Notes: generated from the letters alone by a model not told the origin. A stretch of DNA of 64,000 nt from Streptococcus sp. Marseille-Q0941 (GCF_943736975.1 NZ_CALSFO010000007.1:102115-166114), one strand, 5' to 3'. Positions 8,171 to 16,099 are shown, counted from the first letter of the stretch. Translations and numbers: made by a program.

Positions 8171-8893
8171 ATGAAAAAAATTTTAAAAATTCTAGTCATA
8201 ACGATATTAGTTTTTCTAACTTTGTTTGGTCTATATCGTGTCTATCAAAGGTATTATTATAAAGGAGTGTATGAATCTTTAAGTAATGTCTTTTTAGAGA
8301 TGAACTATGCAGAAACCCATAGTGGTATCTTACCTGGCCTCGCTGATTTTAGTAAAGCTGTTGACGGAAGTCAGTCGTTTAGAGATTCAGACTGGATAAT
8401 TCCCATAGAACTTGATGCAGACTTGTCTGAAAATGAAAGTTTAAAAGTGATTGTAGGTTTTGAAGAATCTTTTATTATTGAATACCAGCAACTATTATCT
8501 GATGGGAGATATCTTTATATAAAATATGACTACAATGATAAGAAACTCAACCAATCGGTCGAAATCTCAGATTCTAAATGGTCGGTAGCGTATGACTTGG
8601 CTAGTTACAATATACTCCATAAGGATGAGGGGAAACTAGATTTGGAGGCATATAAAGAATTATCACGTCAGTCGAAAACAGGGGATTCGATACCTAATTT
8701 TTACCTAACAAATCCCAACGAAGTACTAGAGTATTTAAAACCTCATGGGATTGATGAAGCTTGGATTAAAGAAAAATCTCACTTCATGCTTTATGATGTT
8801 GTTCTGGCACGTTGGTTTAAAAATGGTAGTCAACGTTACTCAGTTGACAATCTTGGGGATGTAGAGATTGTGCCACTAAGTTTTTCTGAATAG
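8171..8893 (+). CDS. TipC-like immunity protein
   Basis: 240 residues with an N-terminal membrane anchor (about 5-24, preceded by MKK) and an extracytoplasmic domain with ILPGL, DSDWIIPIEL and YDLASYNILHKDEGKLD segments. This resembles the TipC family, which in S. intermedius blocks TelC, a type VII-secreted enzyme that degrades lipid II outside the membrane. An anchored outward-facing domain suits that job. No telC-like toxin is visible in the window, so this looks like an orphan immunity gene. The family call is from memory of the motifs and is moderately secure. Confidence 0.55.
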   Translation: MKKILKILVITILVFLTLFGLYRVYQRYYYKGVYESLSNVFLEMNYAETHSGILPGLADFSKAVDGSQSFRDSDWIIPIELDADLSENESLKVIVGFEESFIIEYQQLLSDGRYLYIKYDYNDKKLNQSVEISDSKWSVAYDLASYNILHKDEGKLDLEAYKELSRQSKTGDSIPNFYLTNPNEVLEYLKPHGIDEAWIKEKSHFMLYDVVLARWFKNGSQRYSVDNLGDVEIVPLSFSE

Positions 8894-8973
8894 ATTAACC
8901 GATTTTTAGGCTCTCAGTATTTAGTTGCTCTATATTGAATGAACGGCTATCTTCTGTTGTGCTAGAAACCTAC

Positions 8974-9010
8974 AAAAACTCTCGAGGAAGGATTTCTTCG
9001 AGAGTTTTAT
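8974..9010 (+). terminator. Intrinsic terminator after the TipC-like gene
   Basis: AAAACTCTCGAGGAA pairs with TTCTTCGAGAGTTTT around a short loop, with T residues following; 80 bp after the stop codon. Confidence 0.75.
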
Positions 9011-9074
9011 GTTTCACCTATGACTTAAAGAAACAGTTGCTTACAGCGGCCAAGGAAGGGGGGATAAGGCTTCC

Positions 9075-9246
9075 GCTTGACCAACCAGTCAGGCTCTGTG
9101 TCAGGCTTGACAAAGGATAGACAAACCGTCGCATCAACTAGCTATCATCTTTATGGGGCAAGAAAGACAAGTACAGACACAACAGGCAATCCCTTTGCCT
9201 ATAACGGAGAAGTCCGCGACGATACTGGGCTTGACTATTCAGGATA
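9075..9246 (+). pseudogene. Fourth Rhs core fragment
   Basis: Matches the main Rhs gene from the LTNQSGSVTGLTKD segment to DDTGLDY (about 1338-1497), but with an in-frame TAG where the parent has G-Q (gatagacaa for gatggacaa) and an abrupt end at TATTCAGGATAG. This is a decayed duplicate. The remaining 8894-9074 holds only the terminator and no gene I can support. Confidence 0.75.
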
Positions 9247-9279
9247 GGGCTACCTCTATGAAGGTAGCCCTATTTTTTT
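9245..9279 (+). terminator. Strong hairpin at the Rhs locus / island boundary
   Basis: ATAGGGCTACC pairs with GGTAGCCCTAT around 7 nt and is followed by seven T on the + strand. It overlaps the stop codon of the minus-strand recombinase gene and so also folds at the end of that mRNA. Confidence 0.75.
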
Positions 9280-10169
9280 GACTGTGAATGAATCGAAGCG
9301 ATGGGATTACACAGACTTAGAATTTCTTTTTGCTTTGACTGAGATACATGAGTATAGATTTGTGTGACTGAGATAGAACTATGTCCAAGAATTTGTTGAA
9401 TGTAGCGAATATCTACATCACTATCTAGAAGCATTGTTGCGAAACTATGTCTAAACATATGGGGAGTAATAGGTGTAGTTAAGTTATGTTGTTTAACAAG
9501 AGTATTTAGAATTAAACGTACACTTTGCTCTGACAATGGTTTGAGAGAATATTTTCCAGGGAATAGGTAGTCACTGGGTTGAAAGCAGTAATTATTTATA
9601 TATGTTTCTAGTAAGCTAAATGTTATTTGATCTCCTAAAAATAGGATACGTTCTTTCTTACCTTTTCCCATAATATGGAGAGTCTTATTTGAAAGATTAA
9701 TATTTTTGAGATGAATATGACAAAGTTCGGAAACCCTAATACCAGTTGAAAGTAATAAGGAAATGATTAGCAAATTTCTTTCAGCTTTTTGTTTTTGATA
9801 TTTAGTTTTTGAATAGGCAACTTTCTGTTCTAGATGTGAAAAAATACTTTTCAAAATATCATAAGGAATTGTTTTAGGTAATATTTTTTCCGTTCTAAAT
9901 TGAAAACGTAATTGATTAAAAGGATTCTCATCAATTATATCTTGAAATTTCAAATAGCTATAAAAAACCTTCAAACTTGCGATTTTTCGCCGTAGAGTAT
10001 TTGATTTTATATTTGATTTTGTTAAAAATTCAATATATGATTCAACATTGTCATAGTTTGAATTGTAAAATTGCAAAAGATCATTTTTGTAAGCTCGAAT
10101 TGTATGTAAACTCAAGCGTTTATGAGTTTTGCAGTAGTCTAAAAAAGTAGAAATAAGTTTATAATCCAT
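9270..10169 (-). CDS. Tyrosine recombinase (XerC/integrase-like), candidate invertase
   Basis: 299 residues from an ATG preceded by AAGGAG at 6-bp spacing; an upstream TTG at 10187 would add six residues and lacks an SD. There is an N-terminal SAM-like DNA-binding domain (about 1-85). The catalytic domain has R145 (TGIRVSE), K near 168 (GKGKKER), H237-xx-R240 (PHMFRHSF), H263 (LGHSS) and the nucleophile Y272 (IYTHV). All catalytic residues are intact. It is divergent from the nuclease-NTPase gene, and its start lies 56 bp from one copy of a 30-bp inverted repeat with recombinase core-site architecture, so a site-specific invertase is more likely than a housekeeping Xer protein. The gene is AT-rich like its island. 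Confidence 0.9.
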   Translation of the reverse strand: MDYKLISTFLDYCKTHKRLSLHTIRAYKNDLLQFYNSNYDNVESYIEFLTKSNIKSNTLRRKIASLKVFYSYLKFQDIIDENPFNQLRFQFRTEKILPKTIPYDILKSIFSHLEQKVAYSKTKYQKQKAERNLLIISLLLSTGIRVSELCHIHLKNINLSNKTLHIMGKGKKERILFLGDQITFSLLETYINNYCFQPSDYLFPGKYSLKPLSEQSVRLILNTLVKQHNLTTPITPHMFRHSFATMLLDSDVDIRYIQQILGHSSISVTQIYTHVSQSKQKEILSLCNPIASIHSQSKK

Positions 10170-10197
10170 GAATAACTCCTTTATCAATAATCAGGCT

Positions 10198-10228
10198 ATT
10201 ATAAACTTATTTTGATGCTTTGTATAGT
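10198..10228. promoter_or_regulatory. Divergent promoter region between recombinase and nuclease-NTPase
   Basis: On the minus strand TATAAT occupies 10198-10203, 29-34 bp upstream of the recombinase ATG. On the plus strand TATAGT at 10223-10228 is a possible -10 that overlaps the outer edge of the inverted repeat; no good -35 is seen. Both are by eye only. Confidence 0.4.
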
Positions 10229-10254
10229 GATAATAAATAGTTATCATTAGGAGA
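10225..10254 (+). repeat. Left copy of a 30-bp inverted repeat (candidate invertase core site)
   Basis: Arms TAGTGATAA and TTATCATTA (eight of nine positions inverted-complementary) flank the 7-bp centre TAAATAG and are followed by GGAGA, which forms the ribosome binding site of the next gene. The same 30 bp occur, perfectly, in reverse orientation at 14485-14514. Identity stops sharply on both sides. Confidence 0.9.
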
Positions 10255-10263
10255 TTTATAAAA

Positions 10264-13200
10264 TTGAATATTTGGCAATATCTAAAACCCAAAAATGATA
10301 AAACTTTTGAAGTATTAGCACTAAAATATGTTGAAAAAGTTTATCCCAGTGAGAGAAATTGGTCCCCAACAAAAGAAACTCGTGATGGAAATAGAGATGC
10401 GCAGGTCGTCTTTTTTATAGAAGACGGCCAATTTATTAGATGGTGGATGGAAGCAAAATATACCTCCAAAGAAAAACTATCTCGGTATCGTCTTGATGCG
10501 ACTATTGTCACTTCTATCTTACAAAAAAATGTTAAAAAATATTTCTTTGTTACTAATTCGAATATTTCTACTGAGAATATTATTAATATAAAAACTGCAA
10601 TTGCCGAAATTTCTCCCGAAGCGGTTGTACATTTTATAACTAAAACAAATCTAGAAAGTTGGTTAAAACGTAATCCCAAATATATCAAAGAATTTTTTTC
10701 TTCTAATATCTCAGAAAAAGATATTGATATATCAGAAATTGAAACTACTTCAACTAGATTTGTTGAAGTGACCACGATAAATTCCTATGCCATTCGAAAC
10801 CCCGATTTTTCAGTAGATTACCTGTCGTACAATACACGCTATCGATTGTCCTTTTCATTTTTTTCTGACAATGATGACATAATAGAAATTTTACCTAACA
10901 ATATAGGAAAATATCCCTGGAGAATTGTTAGTACATCTTCTCTTAAGGAGATTCCGGTAAATGCTGGTGAAAATCATATTCAAATAGAATTTCAAATAGT
11001 TCCTGACGATAGGTATGATGCTTCACCCAATGGTAGCCAGAATAATTCTTTTATTTACGAAAAAAATCAAGACAGTTATTCTATCTATCATTTTTTCGAT
11101 TTATGTAAGAAATCTAATAATACCAAAATTTCAATTCTTAGTCCTAAGTATTTTACTTTAATAAAAAATACTGTTATGAAACCTATTTATATAAAATCAC
11201 AAGAGAATGTCAGACAGAAATTGGAAGAATATTGTAAAACAACTAGGAATCATACTAAAATTACTCAGATTTTTTCAATTATTTCTCCCTATAAATATGG
11301 AAAAAGCTATCTAGTCAAAAATTATTTTTCATCACCTACTATTCAGCAATTCCCCAAAATATTTATATCATTTTCATCGGATGATGTCTACAATTTGGAA
11401 AATTTAGTTCAGCTAGTGCATTTTATTTTGTTTCCGTTGCTACACGATCTGGTCATCAAAGAAGATTATCCAACTCCTCTCAGTAGTTCCTTAAAATCAT
11501 TTATACAACAGTATCAAGCTAAAAATTACGAAGCACTTTTTAGATATTTTCAATTAGACATTCTAACGGACTTTTTTCAGCAATTTAAGGAAACTCAATT
11601 CTTTAAATTAGTTATTGTAGAAAACTTTCAATTTTTATCAAACGAATACAAAGAATTTTTTGAACATATAATTCAAGCTTGCTATAATGAAGATTACAAT
11701 ATTTTCTTTGTCGTTACTTCAACAAATCCATTAACTTTTCCAAAAGATGTCATTCACATATCAGAAGCATTATCCCTGGACGGAATAAACCCAATCTATG
11801 AACCATTAAAAGAATCCATTAAGAATATAAAACAATTACAGGACTTAAATACTTTTCCTATCTTAAAACTCGAACCCGCTAAACTATTAATTCATTTCAG
11901 TAGCAACGAGAATATTAAAAGTTTTGAAGATTTAAGCAAAGAGGAACTTGAAGTAGTAAAGTCTGTTTTCTTGAACTATAGTCTCCCACCAAATGATATT
12001 CAAATATATAGCGAAGCAACAATATCTTTATTGGAAAAAAAATTTCTAGGTTTTGACATCAACCAACAACTAGTGCCATTCTCTTCTAATTTATTAGAGG
12101 AGTTCTTGAACTGGATTATAGACAATGGGAATGAATTATTTATCTCTGAAAATATAAATTTCAATCATCCTCTCCAGGAAATATTTGTCTCCTTATTTAT
12201 AGATAAGAATAGAGAAAAAAGTCAAAAAGCAATTGCTACGCTTCAACAATATTTTTCTCATCAAGAATACCATTCAATTTACTATCTCCTTCGCAAATTT
12301 AAAGGAGGAGACAACTACTTGAGGTTGTTCTATAGATTTCAAAATGATTATTATTTACTGCACTATTTTTTTGCAATGGCTAATGCAAATGTTGGACAAG
12401 ATAGTAGTGGATATGCAGAATTTTTAAAACTTTTCAATATACTTGATGAAAAATTAAACTATAATAGTGAATCTGAAATTTTTTTAAATATTATATTAAA
12501 TGTAGTCTATGAAATAATCAATAGTGATTATGAAAACTATCGCTTAGAACAATTTCGAAAACATAGCAAGAAGTTCCATAATTTGCTATCCTATCGTAAT
12601 GTAAATCATGATCAAGTTCAGACAATTAAATCTAACCAAAAATTTTTGGAGGCTCTGATTAAAACAGAGAACACTTTATTACTAGATTGTAAGCTCTTAG
12701 AAGAATTTATGAACTATTCAAAAATAGATGAATATGGAAAAATTTACATCCAACGCCTTGCGAGAATCTTTTATTCAAGTAATATAACACTTGCCAAAGA
12801 AATTTTATTTAAAATTGAACCTATTTCAATTGATAAATATAATTATTTTTTAGAAATAGAGAAATTATTTATAAAATTTTTAGAGAATCCTAAGCAAGAA
12901 CAGTTCTTAATTATCCTACAGAAAGTTAGTATCTTAAAAAAGGACCACCTTAACGACTATAAAAAGTATATTCTTGGATTGGTAGCCGGAGCTATCATTT
13001 TAGATGATCAAACAACTCTTAAGAACTTAATCAAAGAAATCTACGATTCGGGAAAACGTCCCTACAGAGCTCGTCAAAAACTATTTTTTGCTAACATATT
13101 TAATTATTTAGAATTAGTCCAAAATAATCAATATCTAGAAACTGAAAACAAATTGAGATTAATTGATAGTTCCCCTCTTCCTAATCATTATAAAAATATT

Positions 13201-13308
13201 AATTTACACAATCTTAAATTAAGTTGTTCACCAGCTCATGTTGAATTTTATTTGGGTGGTGAGCTGAAAGATAATACGTTTTATTTTGATCCTCGTTCAA
13301 TATGGTAA
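10264..13308 (+). CDS. Nuclease-NTPase protein, probable anti-phage defence (Avs/STAND-like layout)
   Basis: 1014 residues, TTG start 9 nt after AGGAGA. The N-terminal ~150 residues look like an Mrr-type PD-(D/E)XK nuclease: a FEVLALKYVE helix, RDGNRD (D41/D45), then WMEAKYT (E63, K65). A beta-rich section (~150-310) follows. A P-loop-like segment near 340-350 (SPYKYGKSY) lacks the usual first glycine. A Walker B-like strand near 449-455 (LVIVENFQ) and a VVTSTNP sensor-like strand complete an NTPase core, and the last ~450 residues are predicted all-helical. There is no signal peptide or membrane segment. Nuclease-NTPase-helical sensor is the layout of STAND-type defence proteins such as Avs. 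Function is inferred. The gene is very AT-rich and borne on a recombinase island. Confidence 0.7.
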   Translation: MNIWQYLKPKNDKTFEVLALKYVEKVYPSERNWSPTKETRDGNRDAQVVFFIEDGQFIRWWMEAKYTSKEKLSRYRLDATIVTSILQKNVKKYFFVTNSNISTENIINIKTAIAEISPEAVVHFITKTNLESWLKRNPKYIKEFFSSNISEKDIDISEIETTSTRFVEVTTINSYAIRNPDFSVDYLSYNTRYRLSFSFFSDNDDIIEILPNNIGKYPWRIVSTSSLKEIPVNAGENHIQIEFQIVPDDRYDASPNGSQNNSFIYEKNQDSYSIYHFFDLCKKSNNTKISILSPKYFTLIKNTVMKPIYIKSQENVRQKLEEYCKTTRNHTKITQIFSIISPYKYGKSYLVKNYFSSPTIQQFPKIFISFSSDDVYNLENLVQLVHFILFPLLHDLVIKEDYPTPLSSSLKSFIQQYQAKNYEALFRYFQLDILTDFFQQFKETQFFKLVIVENFQFLSNEYKEFFEHIIQACYNEDYNIFFVVTSTNPLTFPKDVIHISEALSLDGINPIYEPLKESIKNIKQLQDLNTFPILKLEPAKLLIHFSSNENIKSFEDLSKEELEVVKSVFLNYSLPPNDIQIYSEATISLLEKKFLGFDINQQLVPFSSNLLEEFLNWIIDNGNELFISENINFNHPLQEIFVSLFIDKNREKSQKAIATLQQYFSHQEYHSIYYLLRKFKGGDNYLRLFYRFQNDYYLLHYFFAMANANVGQDSSGYAEFLKLFNILDEKLNYNSESEIFLNIILNVVYEIINSDYENYRLEQFRKHSKKFHNLLSYRNVNHDQVQTIKSNQKFLEALIKTENTLLLDCKLLEEFMNYSKIDEYGKIYIQRLARIFYSSNITLAKEILFKIEPISIDKYNYFLEIEKLFIKFLENPKQEQFLIILQKVSILKKDHLNDYKKYILGLVAGAIILDDQTTLKNLIKEIYDSGKRPYRARQKLFFANIFNYLELVQNNQYLETENKLRLIDSSPLPNHYKNINLHNLKLSCSPAHVEFYLGGELKDNTFYFDPRSIW

Positions 13309-13516
13309 GGGAGTCTAATTATTAATACAGTAAAGTAAAGTGATTACGTTCGAATACTCCGTAGACCTATTCTAGCGTAGTCATTGATAATTTTTAATAT
13401 ACCTAAATAAACAGATTTTATCATTTCAATTTTTAAATACAAAAATTACAATATATTTACAAAATACTTTCCTGATATTAGGATTAATTTAATAGAACAT
13501 GTAGAACAATTTATGT

Positions 13517-14479
13517 TTATAGTATATTTGTATCAATGATGTAAGGTTGAATATGCATTCTAAGTTTTTCTGCTGAAATAGAGGCAAGATACTCATCTAA
13601 GTTAATTTGCTGTAATAAATTTTTAACAATAAAAGTCATTTCAGCTTTTTTAATATTTTCATCACTACAAAATTCATTAATTTGTCTAATGATTAAGTTC
13701 ATAAAATGTTCACAAAAAAGATAGAAGCTTTTCTTATAAATTTCAAAACAATTATTGTTTTCTAAATACACTTTAATTTCTTTCAAAATGAATAACATAT
13801 CTTCGCTATTTTTGTGTTCAAAAGATTGGACAATTGACCCCTTACGTCGATAATGAAAGTAAGTTGCATCAGGAATACAAATTAATTTAGAGGCTACAAG
13901 CATCGTCTTAATACTGAATAGTAAATCTTCAAATTTACGATTCTCAGGAAAAAATATATTATTGTCAATTAAAAATTGACGTAGGTAGATTTTATTAGTT
14001 GTTGATGGAACTATGTTTACATCAAAGTTATACTCTTTTGCCATTACCTTTATACTCTCTTCAGGCCCTAATTGTAGCAAAGTATTATACTTACACTTGT
14101 AGATTATATCCTTTATGTCGTCGTATTCACGTTTTAAAGTAAACATTCCAATTTCAGATGCACATTGCTCCATATACGTTAGACCTTTTTCTAAATAATC
14201 GTAGGAAATCCAGTCATCACTATCTATAAAGCATATGTATTTCCCACGAGCCATCCTTATTCCTAAATTTCGGGCTCCCCCTGCTCCTAAACTTTTCTTA
14301 GAATAAAAATAATGAATATCATATTTTTCTGATAAAAATTCTGAAGGTTGCTTTGATGCATCGTCAATAATGATGATTTCATACCTATCCCTAGAAAGCG
14401 TATTGATTTTGATAGAATCTAAACATTTCATTATTTGATCTTCGGTATCTTTCATTGGAATAATAATTGTAATATCCAT
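13517..14479 (-). CDS. Family 2 glycosyltransferase on the invertible segment
   Basis: 320 residues with a GT-A fold. It opens with the nucleotide-binding strand MDITIIIPMKDTEDQ, then IIIIDDAS, GGARNLGI and the metal-binding FIDSDDW near residue 93, the order typical of GT2 enzymes. The C-terminal part is helical with an FHYRRKGSIV segment common in capsule GT2s. Substrate cannot be told. The ATG has an ideal SD (AGGAG, 6-nt spacing) that lies inside the right copy of the 30-bp inverted repeat. It converges on the nuclease-NTPase gene, is far from the capsule cluster, and is very AT-rich. It may modify a surface glycan when switched on. Confidence 0.85.
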   Translation of the reverse strand: MDITIIIPMKDTEDQIMKCLDSIKINTLSRDRYEIIIIDDASKQPSEFLSEKYDIHYFYSKKSLGAGGARNLGIRMARGKYICFIDSDDWISYDYLEKGLTYMEQCASEIGMFTLKREYDDIKDIIYKCKYNTLLQLGPEESIKVMAKEYNFDVNIVPSTTNKIYLRQFLIDNNIFFPENRKFEDLLFSIKTMLVASKLICIPDATYFHYRRKGSIVQSFEHKNSEDMLFILKEIKVYLENNNCFEIYKKSFYLFCEHFMNLIIRQINEFCSDENIKKAEMTFIVKNLLQQINLDEYLASISAEKLRMHIQPYIIDTNIL

Positions 14480-14484
14480 AACTT

Positions 14485-14514
14485 TCTCCTAATGATAACT
14501 ATTTATTATCACTA
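14485..14514 (-). repeat. Right copy of the 30-bp inverted repeat
   Basis: Read on the minus strand this is identical over 30 bp to 10225-10254, including both 9-bp arms, the centre TAAATAG and the AGGAGA that serves the glycosyltransferase gene. Flanking bases differ from the left copy on both sides, so only the core unit is shared. Confidence 0.9.
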
Positions 14515-14522
14515 GTATACCA
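14514..14522 (-). promoter_or_regulatory. Extended -10 element at the outer edge of the right repeat
   Basis: On the minus strand TGG followed by TATACT touches the first base of the 30-bp repeat. This would start transcription inside the repeat and read the glycosyltransferase gene. It is a better promoter than the TATAGT at the left copy, as judged by eye. Confidence 0.5.
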
Positions 14523-14655
14523 TAGATTCATATCTCCCATATGTTTTCGATTATACTTTTCTTACTTTTTTATATTCTCAAAAACTTTTTGAACAGACTC
14601 ATAGAACTTTTTCTTCAATAACTAAATGTGTGGTATTATATCCATCAGCAATGAC

Positions 14656-14694
14656 GCACCAAAAATGGTGCATTTATCTTTTTTATGTTATAAT
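14656..14694 (+). promoter_or_regulatory. pezAT promoter with PezA operator palindrome
   Basis: A perfect palindrome GCACCA-AAAA-TGGTGC at 14656-14671 sits where the -35 should be, and TG-T-TATAAT (14686-14694) forms an extended -10. A palindrome over the -35 fits autorepression by the PezA helix-turn-helix protein encoded next. Confidence 0.75.
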
Positions 14695-14719
14695 AGAAAT
14701 AAATAAAAGGAGGAGTTAC

Positions 14720-15196
14720 ATGATTGGAGAAAATATAAAAACGTTACGTAAAATACATAAATTAACGCAGCCTGAGTTTGCAAAGATTGTTGGTATCTCT
14801 AGAAATAGTCTGAGTCGTTATGAAAATGGGACAAGTTCAGTTTCGACAGAATTAATAGATTGTATCTGCAAAAAATTTAATGTTTCCTATATCGATATTG
14901 TAGGGGAGGAGAAAATGCTCACACCAGTAGAAGATTATCAGTTAACATTAAAAATAGAATTGATAAAGGAACGAGGAGCGAATATCTTAGCGCAACTTTA
15001 TCGTTTTCAAGATGAACAAGGAATTGCATTTGATGATAGTTCTAATCCTTGGGTTCTAATGAGCTATGATCTTTCTGATTTGATTAACACGAAGATTTAT
15101 CTTGTTGCAACTTTTGAGGATGTAGAGCGATATAATGGTTATTTGGATGGCATTGAACGTGTGCTAGAACAAGCTAGTCATCTAGTGGTGGCTTAA
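14720..15196 (+). CDS. pezA: PezA antitoxin and autorepressor
   Basis: 158 residues, the standard PezA length, from an ATG after AAAGGAGGAG; a longer frame back to 14630 lacks an SD. The N-terminal Xre helix-turn-helix (about 5-60: LRKIHKLTQPEFAKIVGISRNSLSRYE) binds the operator. The C-terminal helices (RGANILAQLYRFQ, DLSDLINTKIYLV) bind and block PezT. The gene overlaps pezT by one base (TAATG), giving translational coupling. Confidence 0.93.
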   Translation: MIGENIKTLRKIHKLTQPEFAKIVGISRNSLSRYENGTSSVSTELIDCICKKFNVSYIDIVGEEKMLTPVEDYQLTLKIELIKERGANILAQLYRFQDEQGIAFDDSSNPWVLMSYDLSDLINTKIYLVATFEDVERYNGYLDGIERVLEQASHLVVA

Positions 15197-15963
15197 TGAA
15201 ATTAGATAAATTTAGCCAGGATGACTTTATTAAAGCCTCTAATCGACTCGTTCGTTCTTTAACTCGTGGAAAAACAACTTCATCTCAGCCCAAGGCTATT
15301 TTGCTTGGTGGACAGAGTGGTGCTGGTAAGACAACGATTCATCGTATTAAACAAAGGGAATTTCAAGGAAATATCATTATCATTGATGGAGATAGTTATC
15401 GCTCTTTTCATCCGAACTACCTTGGTCTACAGGAAAAGTATGGTAAAGATAGTGTGGATTATACCAAAGTATTCGCGGGACAAATGGTTGAATATCTTGT
15501 AGATGAGTTGAGTAAGCAAGGTTATCATTTATTAATCGAGGGTACCTTGAGAACAACCGAAGTTCCTCGGAAAACAGCACAATTATTGACAACTAGAGAC
15601 TATCAAGTCTCACTTGCACTAATTGCAACTAAGCCAGAATTGTCCTATCTCAGTACTTTGATACGTTATGAGGAGCTCTACGCCATAGATCCTAGTCAAG
15701 CGAGAGCGACTCCCAAAGAGCACCATGATGGAATTGTAGAACATTTGGTTGATAACTTACGGGAGTTAGAAAAGGCTAAACTTTTTAGACAAATTCAAAT
15801 TTATCAAAGAGATCAATCGTGTGTTTATGATTCGCAAGTAGACGGAACCTCAGCAGCAGAAGTTCTACAAGAATGCCTCTTCGGAAAATGGAGTAAGGTG
15901 GAGGAAGAGATGTTGAAGTTGGGACAGGAACGGTTGAGAGAGCTGGGGGAAATTGATAAGTGA
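15196..15963 (+). CDS. pezT: PezT zeta-type toxin (UDP-sugar kinase)
   Basis: 255 residues. Zeta/PezT toxins phosphorylate UDP-N-acetylglucosamine and starve cell-wall synthesis. Visible motifs are Walker A GQSGAGKTT (39-47), the catalytic IIDGDSYR with D66, and LIEGTLR preceding the substrate-binding arginine region. The helical C-terminus (SKVEEEMLKLGQERL) is as in PezT. All key residues are intact, so it should be active when PezA is lost. It is coupled to pezA by a one-base overlap and probably stabilises the neighbouring island. Confidence 0.93.
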   Translation: MKLDKFSQDDFIKASNRLVRSLTRGKTTSSQPKAILLGGQSGAGKTTIHRIKQREFQGNIIIIDGDSYRSFHPNYLGLQEKYGKDSVDYTKVFAGQMVEYLVDELSKQGYHLLIEGTLRTTEVPRKTAQLLTTRDYQVSLALIATKPELSYLSTLIRYEELYAIDPSQARATPKEHHDGIVEHLVDNLRELEKAKLFRQIQIYQRDQSCVYDSQVDGTSAAEVLQECLFGKWSKVEEEMLKLGQERLRELGEIDK

Positions 15964-16099
15964 CGAAGGGATAATTTATGAGTACATTAAAAAAGCAATT
16001 TATTTCGATGAATCATCAGCAATGGATTTTTTACAGATTGAATCCAAGGGAAAAATAACGAAAACAACTGAACTTATGACAACATTTGAAATGGTGTGA
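15962..16099 (+). pseudogene. Short open frame resembling the N-terminus of a larger protein
   Basis: The frame read from just after pezT encodes YEYIKKAIYFDESSAMDFLQ and continues about 25 codons (ESKGKITKTTELM) to TGA at 16097. It has no conventional start. The IYFDE-SAxDFLQI pattern recalls the beginning of DUF6414-type proteins, but I am not certain. Treated as a truncated gene left by recombination. A competing ATG at 15979 in another frame gives only 26 codons. Confidence 0.35.

Noticed and set aside
8935..9120. 61-codon open frame as a gene
   Set aside because: It runs through a terminator hairpin and into a decayed Rhs fragment in the wrong frame, and has no SD.
10225..14514. The 30-bp inverted repeat as ends of a transposon
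   Set aside because: No transposase inside the segment, no target-site duplication outside the repeats, and each repeat carries a ribosome binding site pointing inward.
14630..14719. Upstream GTG extension of pezA
   Set aside because: It would include the operator and promoter; the ATG at 14720 has a perfect SD and gives the standard 158 residues.
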